A stretch of 33,391 nt of DNA from Oscillospiraceae bacterium (GTDB lineage: Bacteria; Bacillota_A; Clostridia; Oscillospirales; Ruminococcaceae): the NCBI GenBank assembly GCA_017523995.1, contig JAFWUX010000212.1, forward strand, positions 1 to 33,391, written 5' to 3'. The position numbers and the translations under genes are program-made. Under the pieces are notes generated by a model. The model saw only the letters and a list, made by a program, of their open reading frames with translations, searched no databases and was not told the DNA's origin. Positions 1-7,170 of this stretch are shown here, piece after piece; position 1 is the first letter of the stretch, and the number at the start of each line of letters is the position of its first letter.

Positions 1-16
1 ATCAGGAAAGGGGAGC

Positions 17-96
17 GCGAGGGGAAACCTAAAGGGGATAGGGGGAATGTGAGCCTTGCGAACCTTCCCCCTGTCCTCTTTGGGTTGTCCCCTCGC
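17..96. repeat. Long imperfect palindrome (hairpin)
   Basis: Positions 17-47 pair with 65-96. The outer arm GCGAGGGGA (17-25) matches TCCCCTCGC (88-96). AACC (26-29) matches GGTT (83-86). AAAGGGGA (31-38) pairs with 74-81 with one G-T pair, and AGGGGGAA (40-47) matches TTCCCCCT (65-72). The loop is about 17 bases. There is no run of T after either arm, so it does not look like a simple terminator. It could be the end of a mobile or repeat element, or part of a structured RNA whose gene lies outside the window. Confidence 0.6.
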
Positions 97-382
97 ATTC
101 GCGCCCCGCGCCCAGTGAAAAAATCTATTTGACGAAAAGGATAAAGAATATCAAGCGAAATCTAACAAGAATACAAACACAAATAATTATACAGTGCCCC
201 TTGCTTTGCCGTGCAAATGACACTGCTATTCATTTTTCAAGGTTCTAAGTGCATGCCTGCAATCCTGTACCGTCAGCATGAATCCCATCGCCTGTACAAG
301 GTTGGATTCACGTACCGACCAACACCTTTGCCAAACCATTCATTCCGTCTATTGTATGGTTCGCAGCACCCGCTGTATTTCT
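97..382. other. Gene-free stretch, no feature recognised
   Basis: AT-rich DNA with no open frame of credible length or composition. The minus strand around 200-250 faintly resembles the spacer sequence near rRNA genes in Firmicutes, but that is not enough to call anything. Confidence 0.5.
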
Positions 383-590
383 AGTGAGGAGTGAGAAGTG
401 AGAAGTGAGGAGTTGCGGTGTCCGCTGCGCGGACGGATTTATAATAGAGTGAGGAGATAGGAGTGAGAAGTGAGGAGTTGATGAAAATGAGAAATTAGAA
501 ATGAGAAATGAGAAATTGCGGTATGCGCTTCGCGCATGGATCTATAAATATAGTGAGGAGATAGAAGTGAGAAGTGAGGAGTTGCGGTGT
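383..590 (+). repeat. Heptamer-palindrome element, direct array of four copies
   Basis: Four blocks in the same orientation start near 383, 449, 484 and 552. Each has about four heptamers (GTGAGGA, GTGAGAA, GATAGGA; the third block uses AATGAGA/AATTAGA) and then GTTG or TTGCGGT. In the first and third blocks a short palindrome follows: GTCCGC-TGC-GCGGAC in the first and ATGCGC-TTC-GCGCAT in the third. The same architecture recurs at 9840-10080 and 13427-13577, so this is a dispersed family and not a local slippage product. Confidence 0.8.
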
Positions 591-756
591 TTACATTGAT
601 ATATTTATAATTGTTTACAATTATTTGCGGCGAAGTGAACGGTAAAACTTGTGTGCCCCTCTACTAAGGGGTGCCAAATCGGCAAATGTTTGACGGTTGC
701 GTGCAACTTTTCAAAAAGTTTGCGCAAAGATTTATGTTTGATATCGCTTTTTGTGC

Positions 757-799
757 AAAAGCCGCTGAAACGGGCATATCACTCGTTTCAGCGGCTTTT
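757..799. terminator. Bidirectional intrinsic terminator
   Basis: A perfect 16-base inverted repeat (757-772 with 784-799, core GCCGCTGAAACG) surrounds an 11-base loop. It has A residues on one side and T residues on the other. It lies 55 bases downstream of the minus-strand transporter operon and most likely ends that transcript. Confidence 0.85.
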
Positions 800-853
800 A
801 TAATTATATATTTTACTTGGATCGGGGCAATCGCCTTTACCCCTTCGTTTGAC

Positions 854-2305
854 CTATTCGGACTTTAGCCTATCGGATGCAGGCACTGCCTGCCCTGCGC
901 GCTCGAGGTGCAGGATGTGCGTGCAGCATTTTGCAATCAGCTCCATATCATGCGTGACAATGAAAATCGTTTTATCGCGGCTGAGCGTGCGGATGAGATT
1001 CGCGGTCTCCTGCATTCTGCGGAAATCAAGCCCGCTTGTCGGCTCATCAAAAATCAGAATCTCCCTGTCCGAAAGATACGCCGAGCAGATCGCCGTGCGC
1101 TGCTTCTGTCCGCCTGAGAGCGACATCGGGTGGCGGTCCTTGAACGCGGTCAGATCCATGCGGCTGAGGACATCAAGCGCCGCGGCTTCATCGGGCTCGT
1201 GCATGCCGAGCATGATCTCCTCGAGCACCGAATCCGTGAACAGCTGGTGGTTGACATCCTGCATGACAAAATAGCAGAGACCGCGCAGCTGCCTCGATTT
1301 GTACTCCGTATCACCGCTGCGGATGCTGCCCCTGAACTTCTTTTGCAATCCGCACAGGCACTTGGAAAACGTCGATTTTCCGGCGCCGTTGTGCCCGACA
1401 ACCGCGACAACTGCATGCTTCGGGATTTCGATGCCGTCCAGATGCAGCACGGGCTTGTTCTTCTGATAGGCGAAGTCAAAATTGCAGAGACGGTAGCAAT
1501 CCGCGGAGACCGGTGCCGCCGGATCGCAGGGATAAAACCCCGTTTCTGCGTGCAGATAATCCCGCTCTGCCTGCATGCCGCGCAGACCGAGCGCGTTCAG
1601 CTCTGAATCCGGTTTTGAGAAGAATTCCGCGCCGCTGTATGACGCGGTGATTCTGCCCTCCTGCATCAGGATGACCTTATCTGCGATCTCTGAGAGCCAG
1701 CCGAGCCGGTGCTCTGCAATGACGATGGTCTTGCCGCTGCGCTTCCAGAGCTTGAGGATATCTTTGAGCATTTCGATCGCATCGGTATCGAGATTCGAGG
1801 TCGGTTCATCGAGGACAAGCAGCGCAGGGTTCATCACCGAGACACCGGCGCAGGCGATCTTCTGCTTTTCACCGCCCGAGAGATTGAAGATATTGCGGTC
1901 AAGCAGCGGCTCGATGTGCATATCGCGGACGGTTTCGTCAATGCGTTTGCGGATTTCCTCCTCGGGGAGCCCCATGTTCTCGCAGCCGAATGCAAGCTCG
2001 CCGGTTGTATCAACGCAGAAAAACTGACTGCGCGGATTCTGGAACACACTGCCGACCTTTGCCGCAATCTGTTCCAGCGGCGTTTCGCGGATATTCATGC
2101 CGCAGACCTCTGCGCTGCCCTCGAGTGTGCCTTCGTAATAATGCGGAATCAGACCGTTGAGCAGGCGCGTGACCGTTGTTTTGCCGCAGCCGGATTCGCC
2201 GCAGAGCAGCACGCATTCGCCTGCCGGAATGTGCAGGCTGATTGCATGCAGTGAGGCTTCATCGCTGTTCTGATAATGAAAGCTGAGATTTTCGATGTTT
2301 ACCAT
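854..2305 (-). CDS. ECF transporter ATPase, two fused ABC domains
   Basis: A 483-residue cytoplasmic ATPase that would power an energy-coupling-factor (group II) importer. Two ABC domains are fused in tandem. The first has Walker A GESGCGKT (residues 36-43), signature LSGGEKQ and Walker B LLVLDEP. The second has Walker A GHNGAGKS, signature LSGGQKQR and Walker B ILIFDEPTSGLD. All catalytic motifs are intact in both halves, matching double-length EcfA/CbiO-type proteins. The start at 2305 is chosen because MVNIENLSFHY is where family homology begins and an AGGTG-like ribosome site precedes it. A longer frame reaches 2365 but lies inside the upstream gene. It overlaps that gene by 7 bases and is the last gene of a three-gene operon. 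The substrate is set by the S component and cannot be read from this subunit. Confidence 0.92.
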   Translation of the reverse strand: MVNIENLSFHYQNSDEASLHAISLHIPAGECVLLCGESGCGKTTVTRLLNGLIPHYYEGTLEGSAEVCGMNIRETPLEQIAAKVGSVFQNPRSQFFCVDTTGELAFGCENMGLPEEEIRKRIDETVRDMHIEPLLDRNIFNLSGGEKQKIACAGVSVMNPALLVLDEPTSNLDTDAIEMLKDILKLWKRSGKTIVIAEHRLGWLSEIADKVILMQEGRITASYSGAEFFSKPDSELNALGLRGMQAERDYLHAETGFYPCDPAAPVSADCYRLCNFDFAYQKNKPVLHLDGIEIPKHAVVAVVGHNGAGKSTFSKCLCGLQKKFRGSIRSGDTEYKSRQLRGLCYFVMQDVNHQLFTDSVLEEIMLGMHEPDEAAALDVLSRMDLTAFKDRHPMSLSGGQKQRTAICSAYLSDREILIFDEPTSGLDFRRMQETANLIRTLSRDKTIFIVTHDMELIAKCCTHILHLERAGQAVPASDRLKSE

Positions 2306-3039
2306 GATACAACACCTGTCTTGTTCAGAATCAGCAGCACATAGGGTGTCAGCATGATGAGCCACACAATTGCATCGGGCAGGCGAAACCCGATTTTGCA
2401 GATGTTCGTGCGGTGCGTATGTGTGCTCAGCCCGCGCGTCAGTGCTGCGGCAGAAAGCTCGCTGCCGATCCTTGCAGAGCAGATCAGCAGCGGGACGATC
2501 CGGTATTCAATGAGCTTATCTGCGTTTTTGCCGCCGAAGCGAATATCACGCATTTTCATCGCGCTGTTGATCGAGAAGAATTCCTCCAGCACGGTCGGGA
2601 AAAAGCGGAACATCACGGACATCGGAATCGTGATCTGCACCGGCATATGCATCCGGTGCATCGCCGCGATGAATTCGCTGACGGTTGTGGTCGCAAAGAG
2701 ATAGGCACCCATCATCATGCCGGGCAGAATCCGCACGATCAGCGTACAGAGCATGATCAGCAGATATCTGCCGGTGCCGTGTACGTTGTCGAGTCGGTAA
2801 ATCAGAAACAGATCCGCAGCCGCATAGACTGCGCCGTAGCCGAGCGCCTTGCCCCATTGCTTTGCCGAGCAGAGAAAGAGCAGCGGCGTCACGCTGATGA
2901 GCGCGTTGAGCCATTGCGGCGCGAGGGTGCCCATGCCGCCGAGCACGAAGATGACGATTGTCAGCAGGACAAAGAGCTTTGTCCGCGGATCGAGCAGAAT
3001 GCCTCTGTCCTCAATATCCGCCTGAAACAAACCGTTCAT
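2299..3039 (-). CDS. ECF transporter transmembrane subunit (EcfT/CbiQ family)
   Basis: A 246-residue integral membrane protein that would couple the ATPase to the substrate-binding S component. It begins with a short cytoplasmic segment containing the family-like DPRTKLFVLL, followed by several hydrophobic segments in the first half. A charged region near residues 140-200 (containing MKMRDIRFGG and AALTRGL) corresponds to the cytoplasmic coupling helices of EcfT. A last hydrophobic helix ends near the C-terminus. Its ATG shares one base with the stop of the upstream S-component gene (TGATG), and its own end overlaps the ATPase gene, so the three are translationally coupled. The family assignment is firm; the substrate is unknown. 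Confidence 0.88.
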   Translation of the reverse strand: MNGLFQADIEDRGILLDPRTKLFVLLTIVIFVLGGMGTLAPQWLNALISVTPLLFLCSAKQWGKALGYGAVYAAADLFLIYRLDNVHGTGRYLLIMLCTLIVRILPGMMMGAYLFATTTVSEFIAAMHRMHMPVQITIPMSVMFRFFPTVLEEFFSINSAMKMRDIRFGGKNADKLIEYRIVPLLICSARIGSELSAAALTRGLSTHTHRTNICKIGFRLPDAIVWLIMLTPYVLLILNKTGVVSW

Positions 3040-3629
3040 CAGGCGATTCCGGCCTTTTCAAAATGCTTGTGCATCATCTTTTTGCCGATCAGGCCGCCGA
3101 TGATGCCGCAGACAAAGCAGATAATCAGCAAAACCGGGCAGAGCCAGCCGGGCGTCAGCTTGTTCAGGGCATCGACATATTCCTGACCGACGGATTCCGC
3201 ACGGGATGCCATATAGGAATCGCGGTTGAGGAACAGCAGCAGGAAGCATGCCCAGACCCAAAGGCTGAATGTACCGTTTGTCAGGACTGCCATTTTTGCG
3301 CTGCTGTAATTGCCCTTGCGGTAAATGACTTCCGAGAGCAGACCGCTGAATACCGAGACGATCAGCGGGTAAATGCCCATGCCGCTGACGAGCATCAGCA
3401 AGCCCATGAGAATGCTCATAATGAAGATCATGCCGGGCTTTTTGACTTTGGTCAGGAACAGCATGAACGGGATGCCGCCGATGATCGGGCAGAAGACAAC
3501 GAGCATCGGATAGAGAATCGGCACCATGCCGAGCATCGCAATAAGAAAGACGATGACAAAATAAATCGCAGAGTAAATACCGACATTGATGAGGTCTTTT
3601 CCTGTGAGCTTGTTCGATTGGGTTTCCAT
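3039..3629 (-). CDS. ECF transporter S component, MptD/Trep_Strep-like
   Basis: A 196-residue, very hydrophobic protein with about five or six membrane segments and a short C-terminal tail rich in K and H. Sequence style (LINVGIYSAIYFVIVF near the start; GGIPFMLFLTKVKKPG in the first half) and its place before EcfT and the fused ATPase match the MptD/Trep_Strep family of putative S components, which bind the transported substrate. The start at 3629 is preferred because AAGGAG lies 9 bases upstream. The longer frame uses TTG at 3647 and would place that ribosome site inside the gene. It is the first gene of the operon, directly behind the promoter and inverted repeats at 3659-3711. The substrate of this family is not settled; a vitamin-like or small organic molecule is only a guess. 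Confidence 0.82.
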   Translation of the reverse strand: METQSNKLTGKDLINVGIYSAIYFVIVFLIAMLGMVPILYPMLVVFCPIIGGIPFMLFLTKVKKPGMIFIMSILMGLLMLVSGMGIYPLIVSVFSGLLSEVIYRKGNYSSAKMAVLTNGTFSLWVWACFLLLFLNRDSYMASRAESVGQEYVDALNKLTPGWLCPVLLIICFVCGIIGGLIGKKMMHKHFEKAGIA

Positions 3630-3658
3630 TTGTACATTCTCCTTCAAAACAATATAAT

Positions 3659-3695
3659 GTTAGCGATAGCTAACTAATAGTTATTATACGCTAAC
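3659..3695. promoter_or_regulatory. Probable operator: overlapping inverted repeats
   Basis: GTTAGC-GATA-GCTAAC (3659-3674) is a perfect inverted repeat placed just downstream of the -10 box. It overlaps TAACTA-A-TAGTTA (3671-3683), and a further GCTAAC half-site lies in the spacer (3690-3695). This layout over and after a consensus promoter fits a repressor of TetR or MarR size. No regulator gene is adjacent, so it would have to act from elsewhere. Confidence 0.68.
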
Positions 3696-3711
3696 TAAAG
3701 CCGCTTGTCAA
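3683..3711 (-). promoter_or_regulatory. Consensus sigma-A promoter of the ECF operon
   Basis: On the minus strand TTGACA (3711-3706) and TATAAT (3688-3683) are separated by exactly 17 bases. Both boxes match consensus perfectly. It lies about 55 bases ahead of the S-component start. Confidence 0.88.
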
Positions 3712-3783
3712 GAGCGTTTTTGCAGTTTTTACAGTTGCGATAAATCACGCGCCCGAAAAAATGCAAATGTATTCATATTGTAT

Positions 3784-4141
3784 GCGGGCGGGCTGTGCCC
3801 GCCTCCAATTTGCTAAAGGTCTGTTTTGTGTCTGCTGTCTTCATCGAGTGTTTATGAATCAATCGCAGCGGGCAGCGCCCGCCTCCAATTTGCGAAAGGT
3901 CTATTTTGTGTTTGCTGTCTTCATCGAGTGTTTATGAATCAATCAGCGGGCAGTGCCCGCCTCCAATTTGCTAAAGGTCTGTTTTGTGTCTGCTGTCTTC
4001 ATCGAGTGTTTATGAATCAATCAGCGGGCAGTGCCCGCCTCCATTTTGCTAAAGGTCTGTTTTGTGTTTGGTGTCTTCATCGAGTGTTTATGAATCAATC
4101 GCAGTTGGCTGTGCCTGCACCCATATGCGGGCAGTGCCCGC
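3784..4141. repeat. 78-80 bp tandem repeat, four full units plus a decayed fifth
   Basis: The word GCCTCC recurs at 3801, 3881, 3959 and 4037, giving periods of 80, 78 and 78. Each unit starts with a palindrome of the type GCGGGC-AGT-GCCCGC, then carries a conserved stretch containing AAAGGTCTGTTTTGTG, CTTCATCGAGTG and TTATGAATCAATC. The fifth unit (from 4101) is decayed and ends with another copy of the palindrome at 4127-4141 followed by a T-rich run. Because 78 is a multiple of three, a repetitive reading frame runs through it, but there is no ribosome site and no protein-like composition. I regard it as non-coding. Confidence 0.85.
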
Positions 4142-4306
4142 TTCCATTTTTCTATAGCTGTCTTAGTACCATTGTGGTAATGGGCGCGGACTCTTTTCGG
4201 TTCCAATTCTTCTAAAGCAGTCTGAGATTCATTTTCTATTGTACCGAACTGAAAAGAGTAATGACTGAATATGAGCATGGTTCTTCGGTGGCTGTAGACA
4301 ATCGGA

Positions 4307-4330
4307 GCCGCGCACGGCGCGGCGCATTTT
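4307..4330 (+). terminator. GC-rich hairpin followed by T run
   Basis: GCCGCGC-ACG-GCGCGGC (4307-4323) is followed by a short T run (ATTTT, ending 4330). The same core recurs twice within the tandem repeat at 8904-9144, so it is also a dispersed repeat. Here it sits just before the promoter of the two-component genes and may insulate them from transcription coming through the repeat region. Confidence 0.45.
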
Positions 4331-4334
4331 CAGC

Positions 4335-4363
4335 TTGAATTCAGCGATAAATTGTATTATAAT
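4335..4363 (+). promoter_or_regulatory. Promoter of the two-component operon
   Basis: TTGAAT (4335-4340) and TATAAT (4358-4363) are separated by 17 bases, and about 28 bases separate the -10 box from the response-regulator start. Consensus -10, near-consensus -35. Confidence 0.75.
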
Positions 4364-4391
4364 AATAGACAGCGGAAAGGAGGCGCTCTAT

Positions 4392-5069
4392 GTGAAAATT
4401 CTGATTATCGAAGACGAAAAACTGCTTGCCGAATCGCTCCGGATGATGCTCAGCTCCAAAGGCTTTGAAGCGGATGCCGTCTATGACGGGGAGAGCGGCG
4501 AGGAATATGCGATGCTCAATATCTATGATCTCATCATTCTGGACATTATGCTGCCGAAGCAGAACGGCTATCAGGTCGCAAGCCATATCCGCAAGCAGCA
4601 CAATGCCGTTCCGATCCTGATGCTGACCGCAAAATCCGATATCGAGGACAAGGTCAAGGGGCTCGATTCCGGCGCCGATTACTATCTGACCAAGCCCTTT
4701 GATGCGCGGGAGCTGCTCGCATGCGTCAATGCGCTGCTGCGGCGGCAGGGGACGCAGGTCAATGAGCTGGTGTTCGGCAATACGCGGCTTGATCTGGAAT
4801 CGGCGGCGCTGATCTGCGGCGAGAACAGCGTCCGGCTTTCGGCGCGGGAGTTTGAGGTCATGCGGCTGCTGATGGTCTCCGGCACAAACCATATCTCCAA
4901 GGAATCGCTGCTGACAAAGGTCTGGGGATATGATTCCAATGCGGTTGAAAATCATGTTGAGGTGTATGTTGCCTTTCTGCGGAAGAAGCTCACGAGCATC
5001 GGCTCGGATGTGCGCATTGAAGCGGTGCGGAGGCTCGGTTATCATTTGGAGTGTGATGCTGCATGCTGA
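4392..5069 (+). CDS. OmpR/PhoB-family response regulator
   Basis: A 225-residue DNA-binding response regulator. The receiver domain (about residues 1-115) has the acidic pair in IIEDE, the phospho-acceptor Asp51 in LIILDIMLPK, Thr79 and the conserved Lys101 in YLTKPFDA. The C-terminal winged helix (about 125-222) has RLSAREFEVMRLLM and the recognition-helix region NAVENHVEVYVAFLRKKL. The start is the GTG at 4392, which has GGAGG 8 bases upstream and matches where family homology starts; an upstream in-frame ATG at 4335 would fall on the -35 box. It overlaps the kinase gene by 7 bases, so the two are co-expressed as a cognate pair. Target genes and signal are not visible here. Confidence 0.93.
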   Translation: MKILIIEDEKLLAESLRMMLSSKGFEADAVYDGESGEEYAMLNIYDLIILDIMLPKQNGYQVASHIRKQHNAVPILMLTAKSDIEDKVKGLDSGADYYLTKPFDARELLACVNALLRRQGTQVNELVFGNTRLDLESAALICGENSVRLSAREFEVMRLLMVSGTNHISKESLLTKVWGYDSNAVENHVEVYVAFLRKKLTSIGSDVRIEAVRRLGYHLECDAAC

Positions 5070-6346
5070 AACGGCTCAGGCGGAAATTTGTGCTGGTCAT
5101 CATGGTGATTGTGGCGCTGCTGTTCGCGACGGTGTTCGGGTTTGTGCTGCATCAGACAAAGCAGAATCTCGAGCGCGAAAGCATCCAGATGATGCGGACG
5201 CTTGTGTTCCGCCCGCATGATGCGGCAATGGGGCGCAGACCCGATGAAAAGCCCTCCGGCAGACCGGACGAAAAGCCCGACCGCAAGCCGGACGGCGAGG
5301 GGCAGATCCGGATGCTCTTTTTTACGGTGCAGCTTTCGGCAGAGGGCGAAATCCTTGAAACGGGCGGCAATGATTCCAATTTCACCGATCCTGATCTGCT
5401 GAAAACGCTGACTGACCTTGCACAGGCGGAATCCCGGCAGACCGGCGTGCTCTCAAAATATGATCTGCGCTTCATGAAAGAGGATCACGGCAGCGGGCGC
5501 ACGATTATCTTTGCGGATATCTCCGGCGAAAAGGCGATGCTCCGCGGATTGATCCGCAACCTGATTCTGGCGGGCGTGATCGGGTTTGCGGTGTTCTTTG
5601 TCATCAGCCTGCTGCTCGCGAACTGGGTCGCGAAACCGGTCGAGAAGACATGGAACGAGCAGAAGCAGTTTATCGCGGATGCCTCCCATGAGCTGAAAAC
5701 CCCGCTGACGGTCATCATGACCAATGCGGAGATGCTCGCCGACCGGAACTATTCCGAGCAGGACCGCGATGCCTTTACTGCAAATATCCTTTCGATGTCC
5801 AAGCGGATGCGCGGGCTGGTGGAAAGTCTGCTTGAGCTTGCGCGGATGGATAACCGGCAGACCGCCGCGCATTTTGATACGCTCGATTTCAGCAAGCTCG
5901 TCAATGATAGCATTCTGCCCTTTGAACCGCTGTTCTATGAAAATGAGACCGAGCTGAAAACGGAGATCGAACCAAATATCCGGATTGAGGGCGACAGGGA
6001 AAAGCTGCGGCAGGTGATGTCGATTCTGCTGGACAATGCGCTGAAATATGACGATCCTGCCTATCCGGTGGAGATTACCCTGCGGCGGCAGGCGGGGCAT
6101 GCACTGCTGACATTCTCCGGCAGGGGCGAGCCGCTTTCAAAGGAAGCCTGCAAAAATATCTTCAAACGCTTTTACCGTGTCGATCAGGTGCGCAATGACG
6201 GCAGAAGCTACGGGCTCGGGCTCTCCATCGCGGAGAGCATTGCCGCAGAGCATAACGGCAGAATCTGGGCGGAAAGCGAGGACGGGCGCAATACATTTTT
6301 CCTCAGTTTTTCGCTTGCGCCGAAGAAGAATTCCGGTCAGGCGTAA
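5063..6346 (+). CDS. Membrane sensor histidine kinase
   Basis: A 427-residue kinase paired with the preceding regulator. It has one membrane segment at about residues 9-29, an extracellular loop of about 135 residues, a second membrane segment at about 166-187, then the catalytic part. The phospho-acceptor is His209 in DASHELKTPLT. The ATPase domain shows the N box (SILLDNALKYDD) and the G2 box (GLGLSIAESIAAEHNG). The G1 region reads FSGRGEPLS in place of the usual D-x-G-x-G pattern, as in some kinases of this class. The linker between the second membrane segment and the HisKA domain is very short, so there is little or no HAMP domain. The loop begins with a charged repeat of RPDEKP type (residues 59-78), which is unusual. 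The signal is unknown. Confidence 0.9.
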   Translation: MLKRLRRKFVLVIMVIVALLFATVFGFVLHQTKQNLERESIQMMRTLVFRPHDAAMGRRPDEKPSGRPDEKPDRKPDGEGQIRMLFFTVQLSAEGEILETGGNDSNFTDPDLLKTLTDLAQAESRQTGVLSKYDLRFMKEDHGSGRTIIFADISGEKAMLRGLIRNLILAGVIGFAVFFVISLLLANWVAKPVEKTWNEQKQFIADASHELKTPLTVIMTNAEMLADRNYSEQDRDAFTANILSMSKRMRGLVESLLELARMDNRQTAAHFDTLDFSKLVNDSILPFEPLFYENETELKTEIEPNIRIEGDREKLRQVMSILLDNALKYDDPAYPVEITLRRQAGHALLTFSGRGEPLSKEACKNIFKRFYRVDQVRNDGRSYGLGLSIAESIAAEHNGRIWAESEDGRNTFFLSFSLAPKKNSGQA

Positions 6347-6360
6347 TCGCGGCAATGCAG

Positions 6361-6400
6361 AAAACAGGAGCGTGCGATTTGCATGCTCCTGTTTTTTATA
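6361..6400 (+). terminator. Intrinsic terminator of the two-component operon
   Basis: The stem AAAACAGGAGC (6361-6371) pairs with GCTCCTGTTTT, extended by GTGC/GCAT with one G-T pair, and is followed by a run of six T. It begins 14 bases after the kinase stop codon. Confidence 0.88.
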
Positions 6401-6437
6401 AGTCCCTTTTATGAATTGTGTGTCTGGTAAAAGATGT

Positions 6438-6640
6438 ATCGCTTCGCGATGATTGATAATGGTGCTCCGCCCCAAACCCTGCTGGGGGAATGATTCCCCC
6501 AGACCCCTCTTTTCATGAAAATATCGTATTTCCGTATTTCTGCCATTGTGGAATGCCAAACGGTCAATGGCTTCGGGGCAAGGGTGGGGCAACGCCCAAT
6601 TCTCAGTTTGTCGGAGATAATAAAATACGATAGGAACACT
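6438..6640. repeat. Dispersed hairpin elements in a gene-free stretch
   Basis: This gene-free stretch contains ATCGC-TTC-GCGAT (6438-6450) and CTGGGGGAA-TGA-TTCCCCCAG (6482-6502). The sequence before the second hairpin (GCCCCAAACCCTG) closely matches the sequence before the variable hairpin at 33199-33221. Near 6580-6620 a segment with GGGGCAACGCCC and TCGGAGATA resembles 24195-24230. It is a diverged or partial member of the multi-hairpin family. Nothing else is recognised up to 6657. Confidence 0.55.
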
Positions 6641-6657
6641 TTTCTAAAAACGTTTCA

Positions 6658-6693
6658 TAAAAACCGCACAGAACAACATGCTCTGTGCGGTTT
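6658..6693 (-). terminator. Intrinsic terminator of the tRNA operon
   Basis: AAACCGCACAGA (6661-6672) pairs perfectly with TCTGTGCGGTTT (6682-6693). Read on the minus strand the stem runs into five T. It lies 70 bases after the last tRNA (Cys). Confidence 0.85.
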
Positions 6694-6762
6694 CTCGCGC
6701 TATAAACGAAAAGCGTCCCAGTATCTCTACCGGAACGCTGTATCGGTAACGGGATTCCCCGT

Positions 6763-6836
6763 TGGAGGCGCGAACCAGATTTGAACTGGTGATCACGGTG
6801 TTGCAGACCATTGCCTTACCACTTGGCTATCGCGCC
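6763..6836 (-). tRNA. tRNA-Cys (anticodon GCA)
   Basis: On the minus strand acceptor GGCGCGA pairs with TCGCGCC. The T arm contains GTTCAAAT and the anticodon loop reads CTGCAAC. The discriminator is U and CCA is encoded in the DNA (6765-6763), unlike the other three tRNAs of this cluster. Last gene of the tRNA operon. Confidence 0.95.
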
Positions 6837-6846
6837 AAAAAATAGA

Positions 6847-6919
6847 AGCGGATTACGGGGCTCGAACCCGCTACCTCCACCTTGGCAAGGTGGCGCTCTA
6901 CCAGATGAGCTAAATCCGC
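6847..6919 (-). tRNA. tRNA-Gly (anticodon GCC)
   Basis: Acceptor GCGGATT pairs with AATCCGC, and the T arm has GTTCGAGC. The anticodon loop TTGCCAA gives GCC. CCA is not encoded. Third in the minus-strand tRNA operon. Confidence 0.95.
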
Positions 6920-6926
6920 ATATAAA

Positions 6927-7000
6927 CGACCTGGATGGGACTCGAACCCACGACCTCCGCCGTGACAGGGCGGCGTTCTAACCAACTGAACTACCAGGCC
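6927..7000 (-). tRNA. tRNA-Asp (anticodon GTC)
   Basis: Acceptor GGCCTGG pairs with CCAGGTC with a G-U pair, and the T arm has GTTCGAGT. The anticodon loop CTGTCAC gives GTC. The discriminator is G as expected for tRNA-Asp. CCA is not encoded. Confidence 0.95.
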
Positions 7001-7004
7001 AGAA

Positions 7005-7077
7005 TGGAAACTACAGGGCTCGAACCTGTGACCCTCTGCTTGTAAGGCAGATGCTCTCCCAGCTGAGCTAAGCTTCC
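7005..7077 (-). tRNA. tRNA-Val (anticodon TAC)
   Basis: Acceptor GGAAGCT pairs with AGTTTCC with one G-U pair, and the T arm has GTTCGAGC. The anticodon loop CTTACAA gives TAC. The discriminator is A. CCA is not encoded. First gene of the operon, 31 bases after the -10 box. Confidence 0.95.
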
Positions 7078-7107
7078 GTTAAGTCGCTGATCGAACAGCG
7101 CCTTATT

Positions 7108-7136
7108 ATTATAACGCATAAACGGCGATTTGTCAA
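7108..7136 (-). promoter_or_regulatory. Consensus promoter of the tRNA operon
   Basis: On the minus strand TTGACA (7136-7131) and TATAAT (7113-7108) are separated by 17 bases: a perfect sigma-A promoter, as expected for stable RNA. It lies between the hslO stop and the first tRNA. Confidence 0.9.
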
Positions 7137-7170
7137 TACCTTTTTCGCGATTTCTATATAAATTTATTAT

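Noticed and set aside
195..260. Trace of an rRNA-flanking spacer on the minus strand
   Set aside because: The likeness (a CCTTGAAAAATGAATAG-like stretch) is short, and no 16S, 23S or 5S sequence is present.
671..868. Open frame of 65 codons on the plus strand
   Set aside because: It runs through the terminator at 757-799 and into the end of the transporter ATPase gene on the other strand, has no ribosome site, and its composition follows the hairpin.
3784..4141. Possible CRISPR array
   Set aside because: The units are near-identical over their whole length, so there are no variable spacers, and no cas gene is nearby.
3826..4215. Repetitive open frame of 129 codons through the 78-bp repeat
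   Set aside because: It is open only because the period is a multiple of three. The first unit has period 80 and breaks the phase, there is no ribosome site, and the peptide has no protein-like features.
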